A stretch of DNA of 64,000 bases from WHSW01 sp963846565. Its GTDB lineage: Bacteria; Actinomycetota; Thermoleophilia; Solirubrobacterales; 70-9. Numbering within the stretch: the stretch's first letter is position 1; each line of letters opens with the position of its first letter. Location of the stretch: NCBI GenBank assembly GCA_963846565.1, contig CAWJWL010000005.1, positions 868,001 through 932,000 on the forward strand. Direction: 5' to 3'. Shown one piece after another: positions 1-8,995 of the stretch. Below the pieces are notes generated by a model. The model was not told where the DNA came from. It did no database searches and was given only the letters and a program-made list of their open reading frames with translations. The position numbers and the translations under genes are program-made.

Positions 1-1
1 C

Positions 2-754
2 CCGGTAGGGACCGTTGACGCACCGGCCGGTGAGCCCATGCGGCCCGGTGTCGGCGACCTCCGGGCCGCGGCCCGCCCCGAGATCCCAGCCCGCAACCAT
101 CCGGCGGGCCTCGGGCGTGCCCGCGTCGATCCGGGGCTGGTCGAGCTTGCCGTCGAGGTGGTCGGTGGCCTCGCCGCCGGCTCCGGGCGCCGCCCCGAGC
201 AGCAACGGACCCGGGGTTGGGTCGAGCCGGCCGGACGCCGCCACCTCGCTCCGCCCGCCTGCCGCGACCGAGATCGCGCCGGCGTCCGGATCGAACGCCC
301 CCTCGACCCGGACCCAGGTGTCGAGCGGCAGCGGAGCCGTGGTCTCGACCTTCGCCGTGCCCGCGGTCGTTCGGACCTCGAAGCCGGCGCGCCCCCCGGG
401 GCCAAGCGCGAGGGTGTACGCGTTGGTCGCGATCAGGGCGTGGCGGCGGCCGCCTTGCCAGCCGGGTGCGAGCCAGACCCAGGTCGAGACCGCGAGGCCG
501 TCGGCGGGGCGGAGGCGCTCGTCGTCCTCGACGCGCACGTGCGAGCCGGTCCGCACCGCCTGCGGCGCCGGCGCGCACACGCGCTCGACGGCGATCGCGG
601 CATCAGCCCCGCCGGGAAGGCGGATCACTCGCGTCTCGAGCGGGCCCGCGGCCGACACCATCAGCTGCAGCCGCTCGCCCGGGAGCGCAGAGAGCCGGTC
701 GGCGTAGCCGACGACGAGGTCCCAGTCGAGGATCGCGTCAGGCCCGCCAGGCAC
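2..754 (-). CDS. N,N-dimethylformamidase beta-like protein, N-terminal part (cut by window edge)
   Basis: Reading the minus strand from a GTG at 754 gives 251 open codons that run off the left edge. A GGAG lies 6 nt before the GTG, and the aminotransferase stop is only 17 nt upstream, so the two genes are probably one operon. The product opens with a VVGYADRLSALPGERLQLMVS segment. This resembles the start of large-subunit N,N-dimethylformamidases, where GY.DR.S..PGE..(R/Q)FMVS leads into a beta-sandwich. A LamG/concanavalin-like beta domain with several Trp-containing strands follows. The catalytic C-terminal domain is not in the window, so amide hydrolysis is inferred from the N-terminal domain alone. 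A different secreted or LamG-containing enzyme is possible. Confidence 0.6.
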   Translation of the reverse strand, partial: MPGGPDAILDWDLVVGYADRLSALPGERLQLMVSAAGPLETRVIRLPGGADAAIAVERVCAPAPQAVRTGSHVRVEDDERLRPADGLAVSTWVWLAPGWQGGRRHALIATNAYTLALGPGGRAGFEVRTTAGTAKVETTAPLPLDTWVRVEGAFDPDAGAISVAAGGRSEVAASGRLDPTPGPLLLGAAPGAGGEATDHLDGKLDQPRIDAGTPEARRMVAGWDLGAGRGPEVADTGPHGLTGRCVNGPYR

Positions 755-770
755 GCCGTGCTCCGGCGTC

Positions 771-2156
771 TCAGTCCTCGGCGGGCGGGTTCGCGGCGAC
801 CTCGGCGATCGCGTCGGCGACCTGCTCGCACGACCAGCGGAAGAGCTCGATCGGCTGGTTCAGCGCGGGTTGCAGGCGGTAGACCCACTTGCCTTCCTGC
901 GTGATCCCGAGGACGCCGCGCCGAAGCGCCGCGAAGTGGACCGCGAGCTGGAAGTTGGGCGCCGGGCGGATCGTCTCCATGTCGGTGACGAACTCGACCC
1001 CGATCAGGCCTCCGGCCGCGCGCACGTCGCCGACCTGCTCGTGGACGCCGACCAGGGGTCCGAGCACCTCGTAGGCGACCCGCTCCATCTCCTGGACGTT
1101 CTCGAGCACGCCGTCGCGAAGGATCTGCTCGATGTTCGACAGCGCCCCCACGCAGGCGGCCGGCGTCCAGCCGAAGGTCGCGCCGACGTGGGCGGTGGCA
1201 TTGAGCATCATCCGCTCGCTGCCGAGCGTGCCGCCGATCGGCATCACGCCGCCGGCGAAGCCCTTCGCGAGGAGGATCAGGTCGGGCTCCAGGTTCCAGC
1301 GCTCCACCGCGAACATCTGGCCGCAGCGCCCGATCCCGGTCTGGACCTCGTCGGCGATCAGGGCCCAGCCGTAGCGCTCGCAGAGGCCGGTGAGCCGCTC
1401 CCAGAACGCTCCCGACGGGATCACGATGCCGCCCTCGCCGAGGATCGGCTCGATCAGGACGCCGGCGACCTGCTCGGGGTCGACCTGGTGGCGGAGGAGG
1501 ACCTCCTCGAGGTAGTCGACGTAGATCGTGTCGTCGTAGGGTCCGGGCCCCTTGTGGAACGGGGCGCGGAACTGATTCGGGTAGGGCGCGAAGACGAGCC
1601 CGGAGACGTACTGCGCCGAGTTCGACGTCACCTCGGAGAGGTCGGTCGAGCCGGCGGCCGTCAGGTAGGTGGACTCGCCGTGGTACTGGCCGAGGAAGCC
1701 GAGGATCATCGGCCGCCCGGTCGCCTCGCGAGCGAGCTTGACGGCGCCCTCGACGACCTCGGTCCCGGTGATCCCGCTCGCGGCGCGGGTGATGTTCGCG
1801 GGGGCGAGCTCGACGAGCCGCTCCGCGAGCTCGAGCACGGGCTCCGAGCGGACGTAGTCGGTGATCTGGAAGCCGAACTTGCGCATCGCCGACTGGGTCT
1901 TCTCCAGCGTCTCGGTCGGTTGCGCCCCGAGCGGGTTCGAGCCCCAGGCGGAGACGTGGTCGACGAAGCTGTTGCCGTCGACGTCGTGGATCAGCCAGTC
2001 GCTCTGGCGCTCGAGGTAGACCGGGATCTTGTCGTGCTCGCGATACGGCCCGTACATGACCGCGTCGTTTCGCTCCATCATCCGCGCGCTCGCCGGGCCG
2101 GGAAGCTCGGTGCGGACGCTCGGATACTCGACTTCGGCGGAGGTCTCGACGGTCAT
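771..2156 (-). CDS. class III (omega-type) aminotransferase, 4-aminobutyrate aminotransferase-like
   Basis: PLP-dependent fold-type I transaminase of 461 aa. It transfers an amino group from an omega-amino compound, probably to an oxo-acid. Visible family motifs are VLIEPILGEGG, the cofactor-binding ALIADEVQTGIGR segment, and LILLAKGFAGG, whose Lys (about residue 298) is the Schiff-base lysine. An ATG 36 nt further upstream is open, but AAGGGTGAT lies 6 nt before the ATG at 2156, which decides the start. It is followed at 17 nt by the dimethylformamidase-like gene and faces a PotD-like binding protein divergently, so an amine or polyamine substrate is plausible. The exact substrate cannot be told from sequence. 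Confidence 0.85.
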   Translation of the reverse strand: MTVETSAEVEYPSVRTELPGPASARMMERNDAVMYGPYREHDKIPVYLERQSDWLIHDVDGNSFVDHVSAWGSNPLGAQPTETLEKTQSAMRKFGFQITDYVRSEPVLELAERLVELAPANITRAASGITGTEVVEGAVKLAREATGRPMILGFLGQYHGESTYLTAAGSTDLSEVTSNSAQYVSGLVFAPYPNQFRAPFHKGPGPYDDTIYVDYLEEVLLRHQVDPEQVAGVLIEPILGEGGIVIPSGAFWERLTGLCERYGWALIADEVQTGIGRCGQMFAVERWNLEPDLILLAKGFAGGVMPIGGTLGSERMMLNATAHVGATFGWTPAACVGALSNIEQILRDGVLENVQEMERVAYEVLGPLVGVHEQVGDVRAAGGLIGVEFVTDMETIRPAPNFQLAVHFAALRRGVLGITQEGKWVYRLQPALNQPIELFRWSCEQVADAIAEVAANPPAED

Positions 2157-2250
2157 CTGCAGATCACCCTTTGGTGAGATCGTGGTTGTCACCGTGATCG
2201 TCCACGAAGTTCGTAGCGTAATGACCTATTTGCGCCTGATTTCGTGTCGA

Positions 2251-2280
2251 TTGACGGATTGTAGAACTATGTGACAAAAT
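2251..2280 (+). promoter_or_regulatory. candidate promoter for the PotD-like gene
   Basis: TTGACG at 2251-2256 and CAAAAT at 2275-2280 are separated by 18 nt. The ATG of the binding protein starts 8 nt after the -10-like hexamer and has no Shine-Dalgarno sequence, so the message may be leaderless. The -10 matches the consensus only 4 of 6. Confidence 0.4.
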
Positions 2281-2288
2281 GCCGCGCG

Positions 2289-3368
2289 ATGAGTCCGAGG
2301 GGACGAGTTGCGCTGGGACTCGCGGTTGCCGCGGGCGCGCTCAGCGCCTGCGGAGGCGGGGGAGGCACCGACGCGCCGGCGGAGGCGCCGACGGACCCGA
2401 ACGCCGAGGTCTCCGGGACGCTGCGGGTGTTCGCCTACGAGGACAGCGTCGTCCCCGAGCTGATCGATCCGGTGCTCGAGGCGAATCCGGGCCTCGAGAT
2501 CCAGACGGCGACCTTTGACTCGAACGAAGAGGCGGCGGCCAAGCTCGCCGGTGGCTTCGAGGCGGACGTGGTCGAGATCTGCCTCGACGAGATGCACCCG
2601 CTCACCGACCAGGGCCTCCTGCGCCCGCTCGACCCGGCCGGCCTCGAGCACTGGGAGGACCTCAACTTCACCGACGCCGACGGGATCGTTATCGACGGTG
2701 AGGAGTACGGGGTCCCGCTATCGGCCGGGCTCGAGGGCCTGATCTACAACGAGGAGGAGGTCCCGGAGGGGATCGACGAGATCGCCGACCTGTTCGACCC
2801 CGTGTACGCCGGTCGTTCGACGATCCAGGGCTCATACGCGCTCCCCGTGATCGCGCAGGCGGCACTGGCGATCGGGATCGAGGATCCGATCAACCTCACG
2901 CCGGAGCAGCTCGAGCAGGCGAAGCAGTACCTGATCGACCACAAGGACCAGTTCCGCACCCTCTGGGGATCGGACTCGGACCTCGTCAACCTGTTCAAGT
3001 CGGGCGAGGTCGTGGTCGCCGCGGCCGGCCCGCAGCTCGCCCAGCGCGTCATCGGGGCCGGCGTGCCGGCGAAGTGGGCGCCGGCGAAGGAGGGCACCCT
3101 CTCCTGGGTCTGCGGCTTCGCGATCAGCTCGACGGCGGAGAACCTCCCCGCGGCGTACGCCCTGATGAACTTCCAGTCTTCGCCGGAGGCGCAGGCGATC
3201 CGGGCCAAGGACGGCTACCTCGTCACGAACCGCAAGGCGCTCGCCCTCGCGCCACCGGGCTATCGGGAGACTTCGGGTGTTGAGACGGCGAAGACCGCGA
3301 TCGCGGAGGCGAGGCCGCCCGACTACCAGGAATGGGTGCGGGCGTTCCAGGACTTCAAGTCACAGTGA
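2289..3368 (+). CDS. extracellular solute-binding lipoprotein, spermidine/putrescine (PotD)-like
   Basis: About 359 aa. The N-terminus is a short basic stretch, a hydrophobic core and the lipobox LSAC, followed by a Gly-rich linker, so it is a lipid-anchored binding protein outside the membrane. The body reads as a type II periplasmic-binding fold: GTLRVFAYEDSVVPELIDP near the start, an ADVVEICLDEM segment, then YGVPLSAGLEGLIYNEE, as in polyamine and iron/thiamine binding proteins. No permease or ATPase gene lies next to it, so its transporter must be elsewhere, or it acts with the neighbouring aminotransferases as an orphan receptor. A GTG 18 nt upstream is also open. The ATG was chosen because of the -10 spacing and because it gives the better signal peptide. 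Confidence 0.8.
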   Translation: MSPRGRVALGLAVAAGALSACGGGGGTDAPAEAPTDPNAEVSGTLRVFAYEDSVVPELIDPVLEANPGLEIQTATFDSNEEAAAKLAGGFEADVVEICLDEMHPLTDQGLLRPLDPAGLEHWEDLNFTDADGIVIDGEEYGVPLSAGLEGLIYNEEEVPEGIDEIADLFDPVYAGRSTIQGSYALPVIAQAALAIGIEDPINLTPEQLEQAKQYLIDHKDQFRTLWGSDSDLVNLFKSGEVVVAAAGPQLAQRVIGAGVPAKWAPAKEGTLSWVCGFAISSTAENLPAAYALMNFQSSPEAQAIRAKDGYLVTNRKALALAPPGYRETSGVETAKTAIAEARPPDYQEWVRAFQDFKSQ

Positions 3369-3393
3369 CAAACCACCAGGAAGGGGCGCACAG

Positions 3394-4845
3394 ATGAGCA
3401 GCCAGGTCACGCGCAGGCACGTACTGAAGAGGGGAGCGGTTGCCGTCGCCAGCCTGACTATCGCCGACCGGATCCTTGCGTCCGCGGGCAACTCCGAGGC
3501 GCTTGCGTCGTTGAAGCCGACGCTCGCGAAGCCCGGCTACGGGCCGCTCAACTACGAACCCGGAGCCAAGTTCGCGCTGCCCAAGGGCTTCCGCTACGTC
3601 GCCTTCGGTCGCGCCGGATCGCCGATGTCCGACGGCCTGCCGACGCCGACCTGCCACGACGGCACCGGCTACTTCAAGGGCAAGGGCAACACGGTGGTCA
3701 TCGTCCGCAACCAGGAGGGCTTCCAGCGCGGGCGCGCCCACGGACCGATCAACGCCTACGACCCGGTCGCCCAGGGCGGGGTCACCATCTCCCATTTCGA
3801 CACCGATTCCGGCCAGTTGCTCGGCAGCGCCCTGGTCCTCAACGGCACCGACAACAACTGTCACGGCGGCGTCACGCCGTGGGGCACCTGGCTCACCGGC
3901 GAGGAGAACACGGCGGGAGTCGATCAGGAGTTCGGCAACGAGCACGGCTATGTCTTCGAGGTACCGATGAACGCCACCGGCCCGGTGCACCCGCTGCCGA
4001 TCAAGCCGATGGGACGCTTCGTCCACGAGGCGTGCCCGGTAGACCCGCGGACCGGCATCGTCTACATGACCGAGGACAACGGCGATCCCGGTGACGGCTT
4101 CTACCGCTACCTCCCCGACCACAAGGGCAAGCTTCACCTCGGCGGCAAGCTGCAGATGCTTGCGATCAAGGGCCGGCCGAAGTACAACACCGTCAAGAAC
4201 CAGACCGTGGGCGAGAAGCTCGAGTGCCGGTGGGTCGAGATCGACGATCCCGATCCGAGCGGCGCCGACCGGTTCCCGCAGGCCGTCTACATGCAGGGCC
4301 GCAAGAAGGGCGCCGCCAGGTTCATGGGGCTCGAGGGCGGCACTTTCTCCAAGGGCAGCTGCTACTTCTGCGCCTCCGACGGCGGCAACCAGGAGCAGGG
4401 CCAGGTCTGGCGCTACACGCCGGACAACAAGAACTTCAAGCGCGGGACGCTCGACCTTGTCTACGAGTCGCCGAAGCACCGGGTGCTCACGGGCCCCGAC
4501 GCGGTCACGCAGAGCCCGCGCGGCGGACTTCTGCTCTGCGAGGACGGGTCCAGCGAGGACGTCGCCGGGCAGAAGGCTCACCTGCGCTACGTCGCCCCCA
4601 ACGGCGAGCTCCACACCTTCGGCCGGGTGACCGAGCCGATGCAGCTCCACGACGGCTTCGCCGCCGACCTGTTCCCCTACAACCCCGACCGCTGGGACAA
4701 CCCACCGGAGCCGGGCGAGGGCGTCGGCGCCAGCGAGGCCGCCGGGATCGGCTTCAGTCCCGACGGCAAGTGGCTCTTCGCCCACATCCAGTATCCGGGC
4801 GAGTCGTTCGCGATCACTGGCCCGTGGCACAAGGGTTGGCTCTAG
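3394..4845 (+). CDS. Tat-exported PhoX/DUF839 family protein (alkaline-phosphatase-like)
   Basis: 483 aa. The start is set by AGGAAGGGG 8 nt before the ATG. The N-terminus has a twin-arginine signal (TRRHVLKRG, then a hydrophobic stretch), so it is exported folded. The rest is a beta-propeller-like protein of the PhoX/DUF839 family: repeated GTDNNCHGG, WLTGEEN, GRFVHEA, YMTEDNGDPGDGFYRY and GPDAVTQSP segments match the acidic Ca/Fe-binding loops of PhoX. Family members are phosphatases of phosphomonoesters, but many DUF839 proteins are uncharacterised. It starts 25 nt after the binding-protein gene and is followed at 4 nt by an aminotransferase, so it is in the same transcription unit. Confidence 0.8.
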   Translation: MSSQVTRRHVLKRGAVAVASLTIADRILASAGNSEALASLKPTLAKPGYGPLNYEPGAKFALPKGFRYVAFGRAGSPMSDGLPTPTCHDGTGYFKGKGNTVVIVRNQEGFQRGRAHGPINAYDPVAQGGVTISHFDTDSGQLLGSALVLNGTDNNCHGGVTPWGTWLTGEENTAGVDQEFGNEHGYVFEVPMNATGPVHPLPIKPMGRFVHEACPVDPRTGIVYMTEDNGDPGDGFYRYLPDHKGKLHLGGKLQMLAIKGRPKYNTVKNQTVGEKLECRWVEIDDPDPSGADRFPQAVYMQGRKKGAARFMGLEGGTFSKGSCYFCASDGGNQEQGQVWRYTPDNKNFKRGTLDLVYESPKHRVLTGPDAVTQSPRGGLLLCEDGSSEDVAGQKAHLRYVAPNGELHTFGRVTEPMQLHDGFAADLFPYNPDRWDNPPEPGEGVGASEAAGIGFSPDGKWLFAHIQYPGESFAITGPWHKGWL

Positions 4846-4849
4846 CCTG

Positions 4850-6202
4850 TTGAGCGTGGACCGCGCCCGCATCGCCGAGCTCCACGCGCGGGAGCTCGCC
4901 CGGTTCGACGAACGCCATCCGACGTCGAGGGAGCTCCACGAGCGCGCGCGCGGTTCGCTGCTCTCGGGCGTGCCGATGAACTGGATGACGCGCTGGCCCG
5001 GCAGCTTCCCCGTCTTCTTCGACTCCGCCTCCGGCGCCGAGATCACCGACGTGGACGGGAACACCTACGCCGACCTCTGCCTCGGGGACACGGGTGCGAT
5101 GACCGGCCACTCGCCCGAGCCGACGGTTGCGGCGGTGCGCGAGCGGATCGGCCGGGGGGTCACGGCGATGCTTCCCAGTGAGGACGCGATCCCGGTCGGC
5201 GAGGAGATGCAGCGGCGGTTCGGCCTGCGCAACTGGCAGTTCACGCTCTCGGCCACCGACGCGAACCGATTCGTCGTCCGGCTCGCGCGTGAGATCACCG
5301 GGCGCTCGAAGGTCTTGGTCCACAACCACTGCTACCACGGCAGCGTCGACGAGACGGTGAGCGAGCTCGTCGAGGGCGAGGTGCGTCCCCGCCTCGGCAA
5401 CGTCGGCCCTCCCGTGGATCCCAGCGAGACCACGCGGATCGTCGAGATCAACGACCTCGAGGCACTCGAGCGCGAGCTCGGCGAGGGCGACGTCGCCTGC
5501 GTCCTCGTCGAGCCGGCGCTCACCAACATCGGCATCGTTCTCGCCGAGCCCGGCTATCACGACGGCCTGCGGGCGCTGACCCGCGAGCACGGGTCGCTGC
5601 TGGTGATCGACGAGACCCACACGCTCTGCTGCGGCCCCGGCGGCTACACCCGCGCGTACGACCTCGACCCCGACCTGCTCACGATCGGCAAGTCGATCGG
5701 CGGCGGCGTGCCTGTCGGCGCCTACGGGTTCACCGAGGAGGTCGGCGAGCAGATCGTCGCGAAGACCGTTGACGAGGCGGCGGACGTCGGCGGCGTCGGC
5801 GGGACGCTCGCCGGCAACGCCCTCTCACTCGCGGCCGTGCGCGCGACGCTCGGTGAGGTGCTGACGGAGGACGCGTTCGCTCACATGATCGCCCTCAGCG
5901 AGCGCTTCGAGGCGGGCGTCGCCGCGACGATCGCGGACAACGACCTGCCCTGGTCCGTGACCAGGCTCGGTTGCCGCGCCGAGTACATGTTCCAACCGAC
6001 GCCGCCGCAAACCGGGGGCGAGGCCGCGGCCGCGATCGACCACGAGCTCGACTCGCTCCTTCACCTCTACATGCTCAATCGTGGCGTGCTGATGACCCCG
6101 TTCCACATGATGGCGCTGATGTCGCCGGCCACCACCCGGGCCCACGTCGACCGCCACAGCGAGGCCTTCGCCGAGGCCGCCGCCGAGCTCGCAGGTGCCT
6201 GA
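4850..6202 (+). CDS. class III aminotransferase, glutamate-1-semialdehyde-aminomutase-like group
   Basis: 450 aa. The predicted start is a TTG 4 nt after the previous stop; a GTG two codons later is the alternative. The PLP-site Asp is in LLVIDETHT (about D254) and the Schiff-base lysine in LTIGKSIGGGVPVGAYG (about K281). The DVDGNTYADLCLGDTGAMTGHSP opening is typical of the HemL-like subfamily. Catabolic and biosynthetic transaminases in this subgroup are hard to separate. The context of a second transaminase, a polyamine-type receptor and a cupin argues against haem synthesis and for amino-compound metabolism. Confidence 0.8.
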   Translation: MSVDRARIAELHARELARFDERHPTSRELHERARGSLLSGVPMNWMTRWPGSFPVFFDSASGAEITDVDGNTYADLCLGDTGAMTGHSPEPTVAAVRERIGRGVTAMLPSEDAIPVGEEMQRRFGLRNWQFTLSATDANRFVVRLAREITGRSKVLVHNHCYHGSVDETVSELVEGEVRPRLGNVGPPVDPSETTRIVEINDLEALERELGEGDVACVLVEPALTNIGIVLAEPGYHDGLRALTREHGSLLVIDETHTLCCGPGGYTRAYDLDPDLLTIGKSIGGGVPVGAYGFTEEVGEQIVAKTVDEAADVGGVGGTLAGNALSLAAVRATLGEVLTEDAFAHMIALSERFEAGVAATIADNDLPWSVTRLGCRAEYMFQPTPPQTGGEAAAAIDHELDSLLHLYMLNRGVLMTPFHMMALMSPATTRAHVDRHSEAFAEAAAELAGA

Positions 6203-6551
6203 GCCGCTCCCGGTCGTCCACGTACACGCCGCCGAGGCCGAGCTCGAGCCGGACCCGCTCGACCCGGCGCAGGTCGTCGACGGTGATCCTCAGACGTCGT
6301 CCTTCGTCCTCGCGGGCGGGCCAGGCGGTCAGGAGAGCGGCGTCTGGCGCTGCACGCCCGGCGCGTTCACCGACGTCGAGGCGAGCGAGACCTTCGTCGT
6401 TCTCGAAGGCCGGGCGACGATCGCCTTCGAAGGCGGCGAGATCGAGGTCGGCCCGGGCGACGTGTGCGCGCTCGCCGCTGGGGCCGAGACGGTGTGGACC
6501 GTCCACGAGACCCTGCTCAAGGGCTTCAGCATCCGGCCCGCGCGGGCCTAG
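6195..6551 (+). CDS. small single-domain cupin
   Basis: 118 aa; its GTG start overlaps the end of the aminotransferase by 8 nt, so translation is probably coupled. The C-terminal 70 residues form a cupin barrel half: ESGVWRCTPGAF, ETFVVLEGRATIAFEGG and VGPGDVCALAAG, as in the DUF861/EutQ-like group. The usual metal-binding His residues of cupin motif 1 are mostly absent, so a binding or regulatory role is as likely as catalysis. Its 3' end overlaps the opposite-strand membrane protein by 4 nt. Confidence 0.75.
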   Translation: MPEPLPVVHVHAAEAELEPDPLDPAQVVDGDPQTSSFVLAGGPGGQESGVWRCTPGAFTDVEASETFVVLEGRATIAFEGGEIEVGPGDVCALAAGAETVWTVHETLLKGFSIRPARA

Positions 6552-7183
6552 AGGCCCGCCGGTTCCTTCGCCGCGGTACGCGCGGCGATCTCCTCGAGGC
6601 GGCGCTCGTCGTCGGGGAGGCTGCCCGCCCCCACGTGCGAGCCGCGCCGGATCCGCTGCGCGAGCGACACCGCCTCGCCCGCGAACTCGCGATAGATGCG
6701 CTCACGTGCCTCCAGCGTCTCGCGGAGGTAGCGGACCAAAAAGAGCGAGATGAAGAGGACCGGGAGCGTGACCAGCATGTGGTGGAGCTGCTCGCGGGTC
6801 TCGCCGGAGTAGACGAGCGGTGCGAAGAGGACCAGCGACAGCCCGATGGTGAAGATCCCGAGTTCGCGCCGCGTCGATAACGCGAGCGCGGCGAAGATCG
6901 CATCGACGACGAAGTAGAAGGCGATGTCGTCGCTGATCAGCGCGACCTCGATGGCGGTCAGCAGCACCGAGACCGCGATCAGCACCGGCGCCCAGGCTCG
7001 GGTGATCTTCGCGGCCGGGACGAGCAGGTAGAACGATGCGAAGGCGATCCCGAACGCCGGCAGCGCGAACTGCTCGACCGGGGGGACGGGGTCGTGGGCC
7101 AGCGCCGCCGGGATGACGATGAGCGAGCCGACCAGCATCATCAGCCCGCCCAGTCGGGCAAGGCGGACAGCGTCACGGTCCAT
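6548..7183 (-). CDS. multi-pass membrane protein of unknown function
   Basis: 211 aa from the ATG at 7183; a GTG at 7222 would add 13 residues. AGGT 8 nt upstream is a weak ribosome site. Five or six hydrophobic segments occupy roughly residues 10-145. A charged cytoplasmic tail of about 65 residues follows, rich in Arg and Glu (RYLRETLEARERIYREF, then DDERRLEEIAARTAAKE), with helical coiled-coil character. The arrangement resembles the membrane half of a sensor protein, but no catalytic domain is attached. No family was recognised. Confidence 0.6.
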   Translation of the reverse strand: MDRDAVRLARLGGLMMLVGSLIVIPAALAHDPVPPVEQFALPAFGIAFASFYLLVPAAKITRAWAPVLIAVSVLLTAIEVALISDDIAFYFVVDAIFAALALSTRRELGIFTIGLSLVLFAPLVYSGETREQLHHMLVTLPVLFISLFLVRYLRETLEARERIYREFAGEAVSLAQRIRRGSHVGAGSLPDDERRLEEIAARTAAKEPAGL

Positions 7184-7438
7184 GGTGCGATTACCTGGAA
7201 TCCAACTCGACCGATCCGGCACTGATCAACCCCCGTCGCATGTGGGAACGACACTAGTCAGACCGGTCACTCTACCCCCGTTGGGTTAATGCGGATGCGG
7301 TGGTCGGGAGAAACGGGTCGCTGAACAGGCGGGCGAGGCTCCCCATGCAGCGAGCGAGCTCGGCCGCGGGCATCGGGCCGGCGTCGCGAGCTCCCCCTCG
7401 CTGATCTCGATGGCGATCCCGGAGATCCTCTCGAAAAA
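7184..7438. other. 255-bp stretch without a recognised gene
   Basis: It lies between the end of nuoN and the start of the minus-strand membrane protein. There is a possible 33-codon minus-strand reading frame with no ribosome site and no similarity that I recognise. No clear hairpin terminator for the nuoJ-N unit was seen. Confidence 0.3.
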
Positions 7439-8995
7439 CTACGGCAGAAGCGAGCCGATCGACCCGCCGGCGTGCTCGGCGAAGTCGATGAGCGGGCTCG
7501 GGAAGACGCCGAAGAACACCGACGCCGCCGCGGCCAGCACCGTGAGTCCGATGATCACCCGGCAGTGGGCGCCGCTCGGTTGGCCGGCGGGGAGATCGGG
7601 TGCGCCGTCGGCCTCCTGCGAGGCGCCGGCGATCGCCGGCATCGCGCCCGGCGTTGCAATCGGCTCAGCGCCTGGCCGCATCCAGATCGCCGCGCAGACG
7701 CGCAGGTAGTAGGCGAGGGAGATCATCGTCCCGATCACGATCAGCACCGCGAGCCAGGTGTAGTTGCCCTCGACGGAGGCCTCGATCAAGAAGAGCTTGC
7801 CGATGAAGCCCGCGGTCCCCGGCAGGCCGGCGAGCGAGAGCATCGCGATCGTCATCGCCACGCCGAGCGCCGGACGCTCGCGGCCGAGCCCGTCCATCGA
7901 GCGGATGTCATCGCCGAACGGCGTCTCGCGCTCACGGATCGTGATCACGGCGAAGGCGCCAAGGTTGGCGAGCGCATACGCGACGAGGTAGAAGAGCAGA
8001 GCGCTGATCCCGACCTCGTTCGCGGCGACGACGGCGACGAGCATGTACCCGGCCTGGGCGACGCCGGAGTACCCGAGCAGCCGCTTGAGCGAGTCCTGGG
8101 TGACCGCGCCGGCGTTCCCGACGATGATCGAGACCGCCGCGAGTGCGGCGAGCGCCGGCTGCCAGTCGTCGACCACGGGCCCGAGCGCGACCTCGAAGAA
8201 GCGGACGACCACGCAGAAGACGGCAGCCTTCGTCGCCACGGCCATGAACGCCGTCACCGGTGTTGGCGCGCCCTGGTAGACGTCCGGCGTCCATTGGTGG
8301 AAGGGAGCGATCGAGAGCTTGAAGGCGAGCCCCGTGGCCGCCAGCGCGATCCCGATCAGGAGCAGCGGATCGTCCGCGACGGAGCCCTCGATTCCCGAGG
8401 CGATCGTGCCGAAGTCAGTCGATCCCGAGGCGCCGTAGACGAACGCGAGCCCGTAGAGCAGCGTCGCCGAGCCGAGCGACCCGATCACCAGGTACTTGAG
8501 CCCCGATTCGAGCGACTCGCGGCGCCGCAGCGCCGAGCCGCAGAGCACGTAGAGCGGGATCGAGAGCAGCTCCAGGGCGACGAAGAAGATGATCAGGTTC
8601 TGCGCCCACGCGATCAGCACCATCCCCAGCACCGAGCAGATCAGGAGCGCCTGGAACTCGCCGTGGCCGGCGGGGCCGCTCGGCCGGTCGGCTGCCTCCT
8701 CGCGCCAGGAGAGCGGGATGACGAAAGCGGCGGCGCCGATCGCGATCAGGCTCGCGGCGAGGCCGAGGTCATCGAGGCGCAGGGCCCCGGAGACGAGGTC
8801 CTTGTCCGAGCCCCACTGCCAGATGCAGAGGCCGGCAGCCACGGCGAGCGTCCCGAGGCCGAAGATCGAGACGACGATCCGCTGCTTACGGCCCGGGCCG
8901 ACGAGCCCGACGATCAGCGTCAGCACCAGCCCCGCCGTGAGCGCGACGATCGGCGAGATGCCGGCGTAGTCGATGTCGGGGGCTTCGAAGGTCAT
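7439..8995 (-). CDS. nuoN: NADH-quinone oxidoreductase subunit N
   Basis: 518 aa membrane subunit of respiratory complex I, one of three antiporter-like proton channels. About 14 hydrophobic helices are visible. The conserved ALELLSIPLYVLCGSALRRR region contains the key Glu on helix 5, and the lysine-bearing broken helix GLAFKLSIAPFHQWTPDVYQGAPTPVTAF is clear. Its ATG overlaps the nuoM stop (ATGA), which indicates coupled translation. It is the last gene of the nuoJ-N unit. Confidence 0.95.
   Translation of the reverse strand: MTFEAPDIDYAGISPIVALTAGLVLTLIVGLVGPGRKQRIVVSIFGLGTLAVAAGLCIWQWGSDKDLVSGALRLDDLGLAASLIAIGAAAFVIPLSWREEAADRPSGPAGHGEFQALLICSVLGMVLIAWAQNLIIFFVALELLSIPLYVLCGSALRRRESLESGLKYLVIGSLGSATLLYGLAFVYGASGSTDFGTIASGIEGSVADDPLLLIGIALAATGLAFKLSIAPFHQWTPDVYQGAPTPVTAFMAVATKAAVFCVVVRFFEVALGPVVDDWQPALAALAAVSIIVGNAGAVTQDSLKRLLGYSGVAQAGYMLVAVVAANEVGISALLFYLVAYALANLGAFAVITIRERETPFGDDIRSMDGLGRERPALGVAMTIAMLSLAGLPGTAGFIGKLFLIEASVEGNYTWLAVLIVIGTMISLAYYLRVCAAIWMRPGAEPIATPGAMPAIAGASQEADGAPDLPAGQPSGAHCRVIIGLTVLAAAASVFFGVFPSPLIDFAEHAGGSIGSLLP

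Noticed and set aside
3355..5064. A 569-codon minus-strand frame opposite the PhoX-like and aminotransferase genes
   Set aside because: It spans two well-supported genes on the other strand and has no recognisable motif.
7230..7438. 33-codon minus-strand frame after nuoN
   Set aside because: No ribosome site, no conserved sequence and a composition like random GC-rich DNA.
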